The notes beneath the pieces are model-generated. The model saw only the letters and a list, made by a program, of their open reading frames with translations, had not been told where the DNA came from and ran no database searches. This document shows positions 25,643 through 34,448 of a stretch of 34,523 bases of DNA, in pieces. The stretch is from positions 1 through 34,523 of the forward strand of contig JAJEBZ010000103.1 in NCBI GenBank assembly GCA_022822275.1. The letters are read 5' to 3'. Each line of letters begins with the position of its first letter. Position 1 is the stretch's first letter. This DNA comes from Candidatus Poribacteria bacterium. Its GTDB lineage: Bacteria; Poribacteria; WGA-4E; WGA-3G. Both the position numbers and the translations under genes were made by a program.

Positions 25643-26932
25643 TTACGCAGTTTTGAGGACTTCAGATGTCTTGTTTATCAATTCTGGCGGACTTTTACCT
25701 AAGACCGCATCTTCAGTGATCTGACACGTTTGCACTTCGGTAAGTGATGGAATCTTATACATGGTTTCCAACATTATTCTTTCCATGACTGCTCGTAATC
25801 CACGTGCACCTGTTTCCCGTTCAATGACTTGGTGCGCAATAGCAGAAAGGGCTCTATCTGTTACATCAAATTGCACACCTTCATACGCTAAAAGTTGCCG
25901 ATACTGTTTAACAAGCGCATTCTTCGGTTCTGTAAGAATCCTAACAAGCGCAGATTCATCCAATTCATGCAAATTAGCAACAAAGGGTAATCTACCTATG
26001 AGTTCAGGAATAAATCCATACCTCGTTAAGTCCTTAGCAGTCACATGCTCCAAAATTTCGTGGACCTTCTTATTGTCCTTAGTTTTAATTTCTGACCCAA
26101 AACCAATGCTCTGTCTACCCATCCGATTCTTCACAAGGTTTTCTAAACCGATAAAGGTACCACCGCAGATGAATAAAACATTTTTAGTATCAACTTGAAG
26201 CATTTCTTGATGGGGGTGTTTTCTGCCACCTCGCGGGGGCACATTGGCAAGCGTCCCCTCCAAAATCTTCAACAATGCCTGCTGAACACCTTCACCAGAG
26301 ACATCGCGAGTAATAGATGGATTTTCAGATTTACGCGTGATTTTGTCAATCTCATCTATATAGATTATTCCAGTTTGCGCACGTTTAATGTTACCATCCG
26401 CTGCCTGAACAAGTTTAAGGATAATGTTTTCTACGTCTTCACCAACATAACCCGCTTCCGTTACTGTCGTCGCATCTGCTATAGCAAAAGGAACATTCAA
26501 CACTTTCGCAAGTGTTTCTGCAAGCAACGTTTTTCCTGTACCTGTCGGACCAATCAGTAGAATGTTGCTTTTGTCTAATTCAATTTCGTCTATGTTCTCA
26601 TGCTGCAAACGTTTATAGTGTGTGTAAACCGCGACTGAAAGAATTTTTTTCGCATGTTCTTGTCCGATCACATATTCATCAAGTTTTGCCTTAATCTCGG
26701 AGGGTTCAAGGAGTAACACAGGTGGTTCAAGTTCCTCCTCCTGCTGTTCCTCAGCTTCGGGGGGTGATTCTGGTAAATCTAAAGACGGATTTCCCTTTGA
26801 AAGTAACTTATTGCATTGATCCACACATATATTGCAAATCATCGCATCGTTACCCTGAAGTAGTTCACCGACTTGGCTACGTTCTCTATTACAGAAAGAA
26901 CAAAACATTCTACCTTCAATTGATTCTGACAT
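25643..26932 (-). CDS. clpX: ClpX, ATPase subunit of ClpXP
   Basis: A 429-residue unfoldase. Positions are from the ATG at 26932. The N-terminal C4 zinc finger has C11, C14, C33 and C36; an acidic Glu/Pro-rich linker (about 52-70) follows. Walker A is G127-PTGTGKT134, Walker B has D192-E193, the pore loop is GYVGEDVE, and the ClpP-docking IGF loop is I275-G-F277. I prefer the ATG at 26932 because GGAGG lies just before it; an in-frame TTG four codons upstream would place that ribosome site inside the gene. It is 248 bases after clpP and 11 before lon. Confidence 0.97.
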   Translation of the reverse strand: MSESIEGRMFCSFCNRERSQVGELLQGNDAMICNICVDQCNKLLSKGNPSLDLPESPPEAEEQQEEELEPPVLLLEPSEIKAKLDEYVIGQEHAKKILSVAVYTHYKRLQHENIDEIELDKSNILLIGPTGTGKTLLAETLAKVLNVPFAIADATTVTEAGYVGEDVENIILKLVQAADGNIKRAQTGIIYIDEIDKITRKSENPSITRDVSGEGVQQALLKILEGTLANVPPRGGRKHPHQEMLQVDTKNVLFICGGTFIGLENLVKNRMGRQSIGFGSEIKTKDNKKVHEILEHVTAKDLTRYGFIPELIGRLPFVANLHELDESALVRILTEPKNALVKQYRQLLAYEGVQFDVTDRALSAIAHQVIERETGARGLRAVMERIMLETMYKIPSLTEVQTCQITEDAVLGKSPPELINKTSEVLKTA

Positions 26933-27034
26933 TCTTTCCTCCAACTTCTTTCCAAAATTCAGCTATAGATTTGAAAGTACATCTAACACTTCAGTAGGAT
27001 TGTAAATACCCTATTGGTCTGTCTATACTAAGAG

Positions 27035-27156
27035 TTGTAGGTCGGGTTTCGCTTCGCTCAACCCGACTTTGCTTATGATATGGGGCTTCATGTCCAAATC
27101 AACGCCAAATGCGCGTATGGCATTTGGCGGGTTTCGTTCCTCAACCCGACCTACAA
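27035..27156. repeat. 122-base inverted repeat between clpP and clpX
   Basis: The ends TTGTAGGTCGGGTT and AACCCGACCTACAA are exact inverted repeats. Inside is a hairpin of GCCAAATGC (27104-27112) with GCATTTGGC (27120-27128). No ORF. It splits the clpP-clpX gap, where it could act as an attenuator or mRNA-processing hairpin, or be a neutral insertion. Confidence 0.75.
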
Positions 27157-27180
27157 GTTTAACGTAGACTATCCACTATG

Positions 27181-27777
27181 CTATTTTTCCTTGCGATGCG
27201 TAACAACAGTATCAACAATACCGTACTCAAGTGCCTCTTGAGCTGTCATATAAAAATCTCTGTCGGCATCTGTTTCTATCTTTTCTAAACTTTGTCCAGT
27301 ATGTTGCGATAAAATAGTATACAAACGTTCCCTTTCACGCAAAATTTCGTTTGCATGGATACTAATGTCTGTTGCTTGCCCGCCTATCCCACCTGCCATA
27401 GGTTGATGTATCAACGCTTTCGCATGAGGTAACGCGTATCTCTTACCCGGTGTACCTGCTGCCAACAAGACAGCACCCATACTATAGGCTCTCCCTAAAC
27501 ACCACGTCTGCACATCTGCTCTAATATACTGCATCGTATCGTAAATCGCTAAACCCGCAGAAACCGATCCACCAGGGGTATTCAAATAGAGAATGATGTC
27601 GGCATCAGGATCTTTCCCTTCAAGAAACAGCATCTGAGCAGTAATCAGATTCGCCACAGTATCATCTTCAATCGGTGAACCGATCATGATAATTCTATCC
27701 TCAAGCAACCGAGAATAGATGTCATAAGACCGCTCGCCTCGGTTCGTTTGTTCAACAACAAAGGGTACAAGATTCAT
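27181..27777 (-). CDS. clpP: ClpP, proteolytic subunit of ClpXP
   Basis: A 198-residue serine protease, normal length for ClpP. The catalytic triad is S99, H124 and D174. The oxyanion GGS is in [10 protein letters not shown] (66-75). The Ser motif reads [10 protein letters not shown] instead of the usual GQAASMGA, with Arg and Tyr near the active Ser. [15 protein letters not shown] is one residue longer than the E. coli loop. It forms a tetradecamer that ClpX feeds. No propeptide is obvious. The ribosome site is weak (GGA). It is 74 bases after tig and 248 before clpX, with a repeat element between. Confidence 0.97.
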   Translation of the reverse strand: MNLVPFVVEQTNRGERSYDIYSRLLEDRIIMIGSPIEDDTVANLITAQMLFLEGKDPDADIILYLNTPGGSVSAGLAIYDTMQYIRADVQTWCLGRAYSMGAVLLAAGTPGKRYALPHAKALIHQPMAGGIGGQATDISIHANEILRERERLYTILSQHTGQSLEKIETDADRDFYMTAQEALEYGIVDTVVTHRKEK

Positions 27778-27851
27778 TTGATGTCCGTTGCTAAATCGTT
27801 TGTGTTAATGGGAAATTAAAATGATAAAAGTAATGACCGTGTTAGTTTTGA

Positions 27852-29159
27852 CTATCCAGTAATTATCAATGATTGTTTTTCTGCTACTTCATCAATCAAA
27901 AACTGGTATATCTTTTCATGCTGCAGCTGCAATCTGAAATCCTCTAATTGGTTGCTTGCTTTCAGCAAATCAGCATATTTAAAGGTATCCCGATTCGATT
28001 GTTCGGCTGCACGTCGTATCGCTAACTCCAATTCATCATCGCTTACGCCAATACCTTCCTGAACCGCTATTTCATCAAAAATCCAATTCTGTTTCGTCTG
28101 TCTAATAACATCTGCACGTAATTCTGTAGGCAATGTTTCAAGGTTTATTCCAGCTTCCTCAGGTGTCTGTTGTTGTGAAGTTAACTGTTTTTTCACTTTC
28201 TCTAATGTTTGTTGCACATATTGGTCAACTAATTCATCCGGTATGGATATTTCTATCCTATCAATTAGCTGCTCAAGTATTTCAGTTTTCTGTTTTTCAA
28301 TCTGCACAAACCGCTCATTTTCAACCAAAGTGTTCCATATTACACCATGCATTTGATTATATGTTTCATACCCGAGGTCCTTCGCAAATTCATCATCCAA
28401 CTCCGGTAAGTGTTTTCGAGTGATCGCATGTAATGAAACCTCATATATCGCCTGTTTTCCCGCAAGTGTCTCTACGGGATACGAATCTTCAAAACTGATC
28501 GGTATCTCTTTTGTTTCACCAATTTTCATGCCAATCAATCCATCTTTAAGGTCAGCATTTAATTCGGTGGATGTTAGGTCAACATCAATATCCTGAACAG
28601 ATTCATCTTCAAGTACTTGACCCTCTAATGAACATTCCCAATCTACACGCACACAATCAGAAATTTCCACCGGACGCTCCTCTTCAATCGGTTCAAAAGT
28701 CGCAGATTGTAATTGCAGACGTTTAATATGTGCTTCTACATCCTCTCGCGGCACATTGACTGCAGTCTTATCAATTTCTATCTCATTGAAATCCGGAAGT
28801 GATATTTCCGGTTTTATATTTACATGAACAGCGAAAACAAGCGGTTCGTTTTCTACAGTTTTCAGCTGCTCCAGAGGTGGGTCAAAATCTGGTTGTGCAA
28901 GGGGAATGAGTTGTTTCTCATATAGCGCGTCTTCATAGGCTGGAATGACCAACTGTCTTACAACTTCACTATTAATATGTTCTGGGAAACGAGACTTCAG
29001 TATTGCTAAAGGCACTCTGCCTTTCCTGAACCCCGGAAAAGCCACATAATTCCGCAATTCCTGAACTGCATCATGTAATGCATCGTTGACTTCTTCAGCG
29101 GGAATTTCAATCTCTAATCTGACCTGTGTACTATCAAGTGTTTCAACTTCAACTCTCAA
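27852..29159 (-). CDS. tig: Trigger factor
   Basis: A 435-residue ribosome-bound chaperone and peptidyl-prolyl isomerase. The ribosome-docking signature is G43-F-R-K-G-R-V-P50 (the usual form is GFRxGKxP). The FKBP domain spans roughly 163-247, and the C-terminal helical arms follow to 435 with acidic and Gln-rich stretches. The start is TTG preceded by AGGGAG about nine bases upstream; no ATG nearby preserves the N-terminus. It begins only 34 bases after the tRNA-Leu gene, so it may share the tRNA transcript. Tig-clpP-clpX-lon order is a widely conserved arrangement. Confidence 0.96.
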   Translation of the reverse strand: MRVEVETLDSTQVRLEIEIPAEEVNDALHDAVQELRNYVAFPGFRKGRVPLAILKSRFPEHINSEVVRQLVIPAYEDALYEKQLIPLAQPDFDPPLEQLKTVENEPLVFAVHVNIKPEISLPDFNEIEIDKTAVNVPREDVEAHIKRLQLQSATFEPIEEERPVEISDCVRVDWECSLEGQVLEDESVQDIDVDLTSTELNADLKDGLIGMKIGETKEIPISFEDSYPVETLAGKQAIYEVSLHAITRKHLPELDDEFAKDLGYETYNQMHGVIWNTLVENERFVQIEKQKTEILEQLIDRIEISIPDELVDQYVQQTLEKVKKQLTSQQQTPEEAGINLETLPTELRADVIRQTKQNWIFDEIAVQEGIGVSDDELELAIRRAAEQSNRDTFKYADLLKASNQLEDFRLQLQHEKIYQFLIDEVAEKQSLIITG

Positions 29160-29193
29160 GTTAGAATCTCCCTATATCAACTCAAAGTATAAA

Positions 29194-29279
29194 TGGGCGA
29201 GGAGGGACTTGAACCCTCACGAGGCATAACCCCAATAGATCCTAAGTCTATCCTGTCTACCAAATTCCAGCACCCGCCC
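29194..29279 (-). tRNA. tRNA-Leu (anticodon TAG)
   Basis: An 86-base class II tRNA with a seven-pair acceptor stem (GGGCGGG with CTCGCCC), a variable arm, and the anticodon loop CTTAGGA giving TAG. The T-loop TTCAAGT is normal and discriminator A is present. The CCA end is not encoded. It is the last tRNA before tig, with a 34-base gap. Confidence 0.95.
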
Positions 29280-29391
29280 CTGTTCCTTAACACAGATGCC
29301 ATACACAGAATACTCTAAAAGTGCAACACTGATAAGAATATTTTGACTTAAGAAGGCAACTTCCGCATCCGTTCTGTGACATAAGAACCGA

Positions 29392-29464
29392 TGCGCCGTG
29401 AAGGAATCGAACCTTCAACCCTCTGATTAAGAGTCAGATGCTCTGCCAATTGAGCTAACAGCGC
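29392..29464 (-). tRNA. tRNA-Lys (anticodon CTT)
   Basis: A 73-base cloverleaf with acceptor GCGCTGT pairing ACGGCGC (one G-T pair), anticodon loop CTCTTAA giving CTT, and T-loop TTCGATT. No CCA encoded. It reads AAG codons. Confidence 0.95.
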
Positions 29465-29465
29465 A

Positions 29466-29538
29466 CGCGTCCGGAGGGATTCGAACCCCCAACTTATAGC
29501 TCCGAAGGCTATTGCTCTATCCATTGAACTACGGACGC
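29466..29538 (-). tRNA. tRNA-Arg (anticodon TCG)
   Basis: A 73-base cloverleaf with acceptor GCGTCCG pairing CGGACGC, discriminator G, and anticodon loop CTTCGGA giving TCG for CGA codons. It is separated from tRNA-Lys by one base. No CCA encoded. Confidence 0.95.
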
Positions 29539-29548
29539 ACCCTAAAAA

Positions 29549-29621
29549 GGTGGATGATGGGATTTGAACCCACGACCTCCTGATCCACAGTCAGGCGCTC
29601 TACCCCTGAGCTACATCCACC
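29549..29621 (-). tRNA. tRNA-His (anticodon GTG)
   Basis: A 73-base tRNA including the extra G at -1, opposite discriminator C, the identity pair for histidine. The acceptor GTGGATG pairs CATCCAC and the anticodon loop CTGTGGA gives GTG. No CCA encoded. Confidence 0.96.
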
Positions 29622-29631
29622 AACAGCAATA

Positions 29632-29705
<74 letters not shown>

Positions 29706-29712
29706 ATCCGAA

Positions 29713-29788
<76 letters not shown>

Positions 29789-29823
29789 ATAATAAACCCT
29801 TTCATAAACGAAAGAGTGTTTAT

Positions 29824-29852
29824 ATTATACTATAACTTTTGCCCAATTGCAA
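29824..29852 (-). promoter_or_regulatory. Promoter of the tRNA cluster (and probably tig)
   Basis: On the minus strand TTGCAA (29852-29847) and TATAAT (29829-29824) are separated by 17 bases. Transcription would start near 29817, then a short hairpin (CTTTC with GAAAG) precedes tRNA-Pro. The exact consensus -10 and optimal spacing fit a strongly expressed stable-RNA operon. Confidence 0.65.
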
Positions 29853-29887
29853 ATTAAACACCAAAACGGGTGTGTAAAACTATTCGG

Positions 29888-30142
29888 GGTATGTAAAGTT
29901 TTTGGCACCCTTTGTGTACAGAATCGCGGTGTACAGAATCGCGGATTGCGCGGATTTCACGGAAGACGCGGAGAAGACCTCTGCATCTAATTGTATTGCT
30001 TAGAGAACACTTATCCGCCGCCATTACGATCTCATGCAGGTATCTTCTCCGCGCACTCTGCGAAATCCGTGTAATCCGAGATTCCGTACACACACCACGT
30101 CCTCCGCGATTCTGACAACATCATGCAAAAACTTTACACACC
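29888..30142. repeat. 255-base inverted-repeat element with GGTRTGTAAAGTTTTTG ends
   Basis: The left end GGTATGTAAAGTTTTTGGC faces the complement of the right end, GGTGTGTAAAGTTTTTGC, with one or two mismatches. The inner arms also mirror each other imperfectly: a GTGTACAGAATC and GCGGATTTCACGG region faces a GAAATCCGTG and GAGATTCCGTACAC region. Small frames on either strand are by-products of this symmetry. It lies between the tRNA-cluster promoter and the DUF58 promoter. Confidence 0.75.
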
Positions 30143-30149
30143 TAAAAAC

Positions 30150-30178
30150 TTGCTATTGTTAAGTGAATATGCTATAAT
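30150..30178 (+). promoter_or_regulatory. Promoter of the DUF58-macrodomain-DUF4159 operon
   Basis: TTGCTA (30150-30155) and TATAAT (30173-30178) with a 17-base spacer; TGC before the -10 resembles an extended -10. Start near 30185. This excludes the upstream in-frame TTG at 30178 as a start for the DUF58 gene. Confidence 0.65.
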
Positions 30179-30219
30179 TGCATTACAGTAAATTAAAACA
30201 ATCATGCAAATCAAATATC

Positions 30220-31098
30220 ATGCTAAGCACAGAATTCCTTGCACAACTTGAGCAACTTCGCATCCAATGCAAACAACCTTTCCGAGGCAAATACAGAGGC
30301 GATCGACGAAGTCTCAACCGAGGAACAGGCGTGGAATTCGCAGATTATCGCCAATATGAACATGGAGACGATCTCCGCTACCTCGACTGGAATATCTATG
30401 CCCGTTTGGATAAGTTGTTTATTAAAATGTTCCAAACAGACCAAGAATTAGCAGTTTCTATCTTAATAGATAAAAGCCAATCCATGAAATTCGGTGAGCC
30501 TACAAAAATAGACTATGGGAAAAGAATCGCAGCAGCATTAGCTTATGTCGCATTAGCAAACTCAGACCGAGTCACTTTATATACATTTGCAGAACGTCTA
30601 TCGTCAGTCTTACCAACTCTCTATGGTAAATCACAATATTATCGTATACATAAAGGACTAAACACAATAGAATCAAGCGGAACTACCAACATAACAGAAT
30701 CCCTAAAACAGTTTGCACTCTCCCAACAAAAATCTGGTGTCGTCATCATTTTGAGTGATTTTTTGGATACTGCTGGATATACAAAAGGCATCAATTCGTT
30801 GATAGGTAGAGGGTTTGCGTTGACAATAATCCACATTCAATGTTCTGAAGAAATTGAGCCACCCCCACAAGGTGAATGGCAGTTAGAAGACGTTGAAACA
30901 GGGGAGACGAAAGAGATTACAATTAACGAAGAAACAATCACACATTACCAAAACCAACAACAAGACTATTGTGAAAGTATACACAACTATTGCAAGCAAC
31001 GGGGTATAGGTTATGTCCGCATAAACACAGATGTTGACTTTGAGTCCCTTATCCTAAACAACCTGCAACGAATTGGGTTCATAAAACGTAAACACTAA
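30220..31098 (+). CDS. DUF58 (vWA-like) protein
   Basis: A 292-residue DUF58 protein. The signature EFADYRQYEHGDDLRYLDWN is near 39-58, and the vWA-like MIDAS motif is D84-K-S86-Q-S88. Such proteins usually work with MoxR AAA ATPases in envelope-stress or metal-insertion systems. No moxR is present here. I start at ATG 30220, where homology begins (MLSTEFLAQLEQL); the frame is open back to a TTG at 30178, but that overlaps the -10 box. No clear ribosome site precedes 30220. It is followed after 31 bases by a macrodomain gene. Confidence 0.9.
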   Translation: MLSTEFLAQLEQLRIQCKQPFRGKYRGDRRSLNRGTGVEFADYRQYEHGDDLRYLDWNIYARLDKLFIKMFQTDQELAVSILIDKSQSMKFGEPTKIDYGKRIAAALAYVALANSDRVTLYTFAERLSSVLPTLYGKSQYYRIHKGLNTIESSGTTNITESLKQFALSQQKSGVVIILSDFLDTAGYTKGINSLIGRGFALTIIHIQCSEEIEPPPQGEWQLEDVETGETKEITINEETITHYQNQQQDYCESIHNYCKQRGIGYVRINTDVDFESLILNNLQRIGFIKRKH

Positions 31099-31129
31099 AA
31101 CGCTTTGGGTTTCCATCAGGAGTAGACAC

Positions 31130-31678
31130 ATGAAGAAAACCTATGAAAATACTGAAATAGAACTTATTCAAGGAGACATCACAAAAGCTGAAGTTGATGC
31201 AATTGTAAACGCAGCAAACGAAAAACTCATTGGGGGTGGCGGTGTAGACGGCGCGATACGTCGCGCGGGGGGTGATGAAGTCGTCAAAGCTTGTGATGAG
31301 ATTAGGAAAAGACAAGGGGGGTGTCCAACAGGAACTGCTGTCATCACGACTGGTGGAAACCTACCTGCAAAATATGTTATCCATACCGTAGGACCCGTCT
31401 GGCAAGGTGGCAACAAAGATGAAGACAAGTTACTTGCAAGCTGCTATAAAGAGAGCCTCAAATTGGCAGTAGAAAACGACATCAATTCAATCGCCTTCCC
31501 ATCAATCAGTACAGGAGTCTACGGCTACCCAACAGATTTGGCAGCAGTCACTGCAATTCAAACGATTAGAGACTGGACTGTCCATTATTCACAGAAAATA
31601 CCCACAAATATACAATTTATACTATTTGACATCACAACCTACAAATGCTATGAAAACGCACTAAGTACCTTTGGTTAA
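31130..31678 (+). CDS. Macrodomain protein (MacroD/YmdB-like O-acetyl-ADP-ribose deacetylase)
   Basis: A 182-residue macrodomain, the whole protein being the domain. Seen: IQGDIT (13-18), the N27-A-A-N30 stretch, GGGGVDGAI (35-43) with D40, and PSISTGVYGYP near 124-134 for the distal-ribose loop. This is the MacroD type, which removes ADP-ribose from acidic residues or deacetylates O-acetyl-ADP-ribose. The ATG follows AGGAG by eight bases. It is between DUF58 and DUF4159 genes on the same strand, which is an unusual neighbour and hints at ADP-ribose signalling or simply a shared transcript. Confidence 0.94.
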   Translation: MKKTYENTEIELIQGDITKAEVDAIVNAANEKLIGGGGVDGAIRRAGGDEVVKACDEIRKRQGGCPTGTAVITTGGNLPAKYVIHTVGPVWQGGNKDEDKLLASCYKESLKLAVENDINSIAFPSISTGVYGYPTDLAAVTAIQTIRDWTVHYSQKIPTNIQFILFDITTYKCYENALSTFG

Positions 31679-31696
31679 AAACACAAGGAGAAAAAA

Positions 31697-33145
31697 ATGT
31701 CGTATAACGCGTCAACACTATATTCAAAAAAAAGAAAATGGCAAGCATTGATCGTTTCCTTTATCCTACATTTTGTCGGCATAATAGTATTAGGTTTATG
31801 GTTGTTGAAACCTGTCATACTGCAAACTGATGATCGGACGTACGTTGAATTAATGCATCCACTTGCAGATCGTGATACAATAAGAAAAGAGGTGCCAAAA
31901 CCAAAACCGAAACCCATTACGAAAGTAGTTAGAAAAATCGCAACAACCGGCGCGAAAGGTGTCTCAAGCGCAACAAGTATCCCAACACCTGTCAACCCGG
32001 TAATACCTATTGAAAACATCACACCTTCAGACGCACCAACTATGATTGAAAATGTTACCAGACTCGCACCATCACCAGAATCCATCCTAAACCAATCTCA
32101 AATTGATGGGCCAGAATTAACAGGCGGTGAAGGACCCCCCGAAAGTGTTACAACAGTTAGAAGTACTGGAGGAAGTGGGAATTTGTCTATAGTCAAACAA
32201 GGTGAAGGCAGGTCAGGATTTGGTAATTTCACCGAAGGTTCTGGAACCGGGTCAGGATATGAAGGTTTAGGGGCTGGTTTCGGAAAGTTACCCACACTGC
32301 GAGATGAAATCGGTAATAAACTTGGTGCTGTTATAAAAGGCAAAGGCGCAGATCTGAAGGCACACATACGAATCATACGCCTAAAGCACTCACTCAGCGA
32401 TTGGTGGCAAGACCCAACCGCAATCCCCTCTCTCATAGAATGGTTAGAAGATAACACAGCCGTACGCGCAGATATGAGTTTCGCGGGCGGCGCATTAACA
32501 ATGACTGACCCAAAAATTCTGGATGCACCACTTATTATTATGACTGGACACGAAGAAGAAATGACGATGAACCGAAAGTTGATGAAGGGTGAACCGATGA
32601 AACCAGAATTCACGGAAGAAGAACGCGCTGCATTGCGTATCTATGTACTGGAAAGAGGCGGCACGCTTTTCTTCGATGACTGTGGACTCAAAGCGGGTTT
32701 TTCAAAAACCATTGAGCATGAACTTCGGATGATATTCCCTGAGTATGCTTTAGAAAAACTCCCCCATGACCATGAAATATATAAAATCTATTTCGAACTT
32801 GATAAACCCCCTGAAGGTGGAGAAGTCTTTTGGGAGAGCGAAAACAAAGCCAGACCCACAAAATATAAGTTCCACCGAGGCATATATGTTCCACGAGACC
32901 CAGGCGGCAGAAAACGCCCCAATCTTGAATATAAAGACGCACGAGGTGTCCTACGCACAACAAACAGGTTAGGTGTTGTATTCAATAGAAAAGATTATCT
33001 GTGTGCAATGGAAACAGCAGAGATAAATTCTCGAACTGCACTGCGGATGCGCCGTTCCACAGATGTATACAGGTTTATGACAAACCTTATGGTTTACGCA
33101 CTAAAATATGGCGGGAACACAGACCGTTCAGAATACGAGGAATAA
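31697..33145 (+). CDS. TonB-like N-terminus fused to a DUF4159 domain
   Basis: A 482-residue protein. A basic N-terminus (KKRKW) precedes one TM helix (about 17-40), then a Pro/Lys stretch VPKPKPKPITK (66-76), a Ser/Gly/Thr-rich linker to about 215, and a DUF4159 domain to the end. This front end resembles TonB or a periplasmic-spanning energy transducer. In DUF4159, LFFDDCG (324-330; D327 and D328) and the flanking strands resemble a glutamine-amidotransferase or flavodoxin-like fold. A signal-anchor places the domain in the periplasm. It is 18 bases after the macrodomain gene, with AAGGAG before its ATG. Function unknown; DUF58/MoxR systems often carry DUF4159 partners. Confidence 0.88.
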   Translation: MSYNASTLYSKKRKWQALIVSFILHFVGIIVLGLWLLKPVILQTDDRTYVELMHPLADRDTIRKEVPKPKPKPITKVVRKIATTGAKGVSSATSIPTPVNPVIPIENITPSDAPTMIENVTRLAPSPESILNQSQIDGPELTGGEGPPESVTTVRSTGGSGNLSIVKQGEGRSGFGNFTEGSGTGSGYEGLGAGFGKLPTLRDEIGNKLGAVIKGKGADLKAHIRIIRLKHSLSDWWQDPTAIPSLIEWLEDNTAVRADMSFAGGALTMTDPKILDAPLIIMTGHEEEMTMNRKLMKGEPMKPEFTEEERAALRIYVLERGGTLFFDDCGLKAGFSKTIEHELRMIFPEYALEKLPHDHEIYKIYFELDKPPEGGEVFWESENKARPTKYKFHRGIYVPRDPGGRKRPNLEYKDARGVLRTTNRLGVVFNRKDYLCAMETAEINSRTALRMRRSTDVYRFMTNLMVYALKYGGNTDRSEYEE

Positions 33146-33157
33146 TCATAAATAGAA

Positions 33158-33206
33158 TAGGACTTACGCATTCCCCTCGCTTGCGGGGGGATAAAGGGGG
33201 GCATCC
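33158..33206. repeat. Short GC-rich hairpin repeat
   Basis: GGACTTACGCATTCCCC is followed by CCCCTCGC with GCGGGGGG (one mismatch), then a GGGGGGC tract. It has the look of a dispersed palindromic repeat rather than a terminator because no T-run follows. It separates the DUF4159 and MFS genes. Confidence 0.45.
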
Positions 33207-33264
33207 CTGAAAATAACAAAAAATCAGAGATAAAACCCTTGAAAAAACAATATTTTAAATAGGT

Positions 33265-34446
33265 TTGGCATCCAATAAGTTTAGTCGTGTTTCACTGATA
33301 TTACCCATCTATCTTCCCGCCCTCCTTCTATCAACCGGGGCGGGAATCATCTCTCCAACAGAATCCATTTACATCAACTCATTTAAGTTGTCATATACGC
33401 TGACGACATTTGTTATATCGGTTCGGGTCTTAGGAAACATCCCCGCAGGAATACTGGTAGAACGCATCGGTAGAAAGGCAGCAATGTTGCTTGGTTTGGT
33501 GATGGTTGTCATTTCAACGATTGCCATGGGGATAGCACAAAACCTATTCCAACTCCTCGCCGCACAACTTATTGGAGGCATCGGGAACGCGTTGTGGATG
33601 CTATCTCGACACGCCTATATGACTGATGTAATCCCTTTTGTAAAACGTGGCAGGTCTATCGCTCTTTTTGGCGGTGTTAATAGAATGGGAACTTTTGCAG
33701 GCAAGTTCGGAGCGATTTTTCTCGGGGCAAACCTACGGCTACCGTTCTTTATCTATGCTGGGTTCGCTGTGTTAACATTAGTAATATGTTTTTACGCAAT
33801 TCCCGAAACCAAACGGGAAGCAACTGCTGACCCCCAAAAAACACAACAGTCGTATTTCAAACAACTGTTCCATATTTCAAAACAACACTTCAACCTGTTA
33901 GCCACAGCAGGTATTGGACAAGTATGTGTCCAAACTATTCGACGTGGATGTCATATTATCATTCCGCTCTATGCTAAACACGAAGCAGGTTTATCCACAC
34001 GAAATATCCGTGTGATAGAGACAATATCTTCCGCTGTTGACATGTCAATGTTTCCCGTCGCAGGACACATGATGGATCGTTTTGGTAGGCGGTTTGCTAC
34101 AGTACCGGGTATCAGTATCTTTGCGACCGGCATGATGCTGATGCCATTTACACGCACATTCACACCGCTACTCTTGGCAGCAGTTCTCATGCGGTTTGGC
34201 AATGGAATCGCCTCTGGAACGATGATGACAATGGGAGCAGATTTAGCACCGAAGCAGGGAACAGGCGAATTCCTCGGTCTATGGCGACTTACTGGCGATT
34301 TTGGCGGCGCAGCCGGACCTGTTGTCGTCGGGAATATAGCGGATCTGCTCGGACTGGTTTATTCTGGATTCGCTTTAGGCACAATCGGATACATCGGAGT
34401 CGCTATCTTCCTATGGTTAGTACCAGAAACGCTCCAAAGGGAATAA
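33265..34446 (+). CDS. Major facilitator superfamily transporter
   Basis: A 393-residue protein with the hydrophobic pattern of a 12-TM MFS carrier. Motif A is at about 62-72 (GILVERIGRKA), with a second copy-like MMDRFGRRFAT at about 265-275 in the C-terminal half. Substrate unknown; drugs, sugars or metabolites are possible. The start is TTG at 33265: an in-frame TAA lies at 33256-33258 and no ATG precedes TM1. The ribosome site is poor (AGG), so the start is the weakest part of the call. It ends just before a tRNA-Leu gene on the other strand. Confidence 0.9.
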   Translation: MASNKFSRVSLILPIYLPALLLSTGAGIISPTESIYINSFKLSYTLTTFVISVRVLGNIPAGILVERIGRKAAMLLGLVMVVISTIAMGIAQNLFQLLAAQLIGGIGNALWMLSRHAYMTDVIPFVKRGRSIALFGGVNRMGTFAGKFGAIFLGANLRLPFFIYAGFAVLTLVICFYAIPETKREATADPQKTQQSYFKQLFHISKQHFNLLATAGIGQVCVQTIRRGCHIIIPLYAKHEAGLSTRNIRVIETISSAVDMSMFPVAGHMMDRFGRRFATVPGISIFATGMMLMPFTRTFTPLLLAAVLMRFGNGIASGTMMTMGADLAPKQGTGEFLGLWRLTGDFGGAAGPVVVGNIADLLGLVYSGFALGTIGYIGVAIFLWLVPETLQRE

Positions 34447-34448
34447 GA

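Noticed and set aside
26933-26944. An upstream TTG start for clpX
   Set aside because: The GGAGG ribosome site for the ATG at 26932 would fall inside the gene.
29854-30115. Mirror-image frames of 67-79 residues on both strands
   Set aside because: They come from the palindromic element at 29888-30142, which explains their near-identical sequences on opposite strands.
30178-30219. An upstream TTG start for the DUF58 gene
   Set aside because: It overlaps the TATAAT box and lies before the likely transcription start, and homology begins at 30220.
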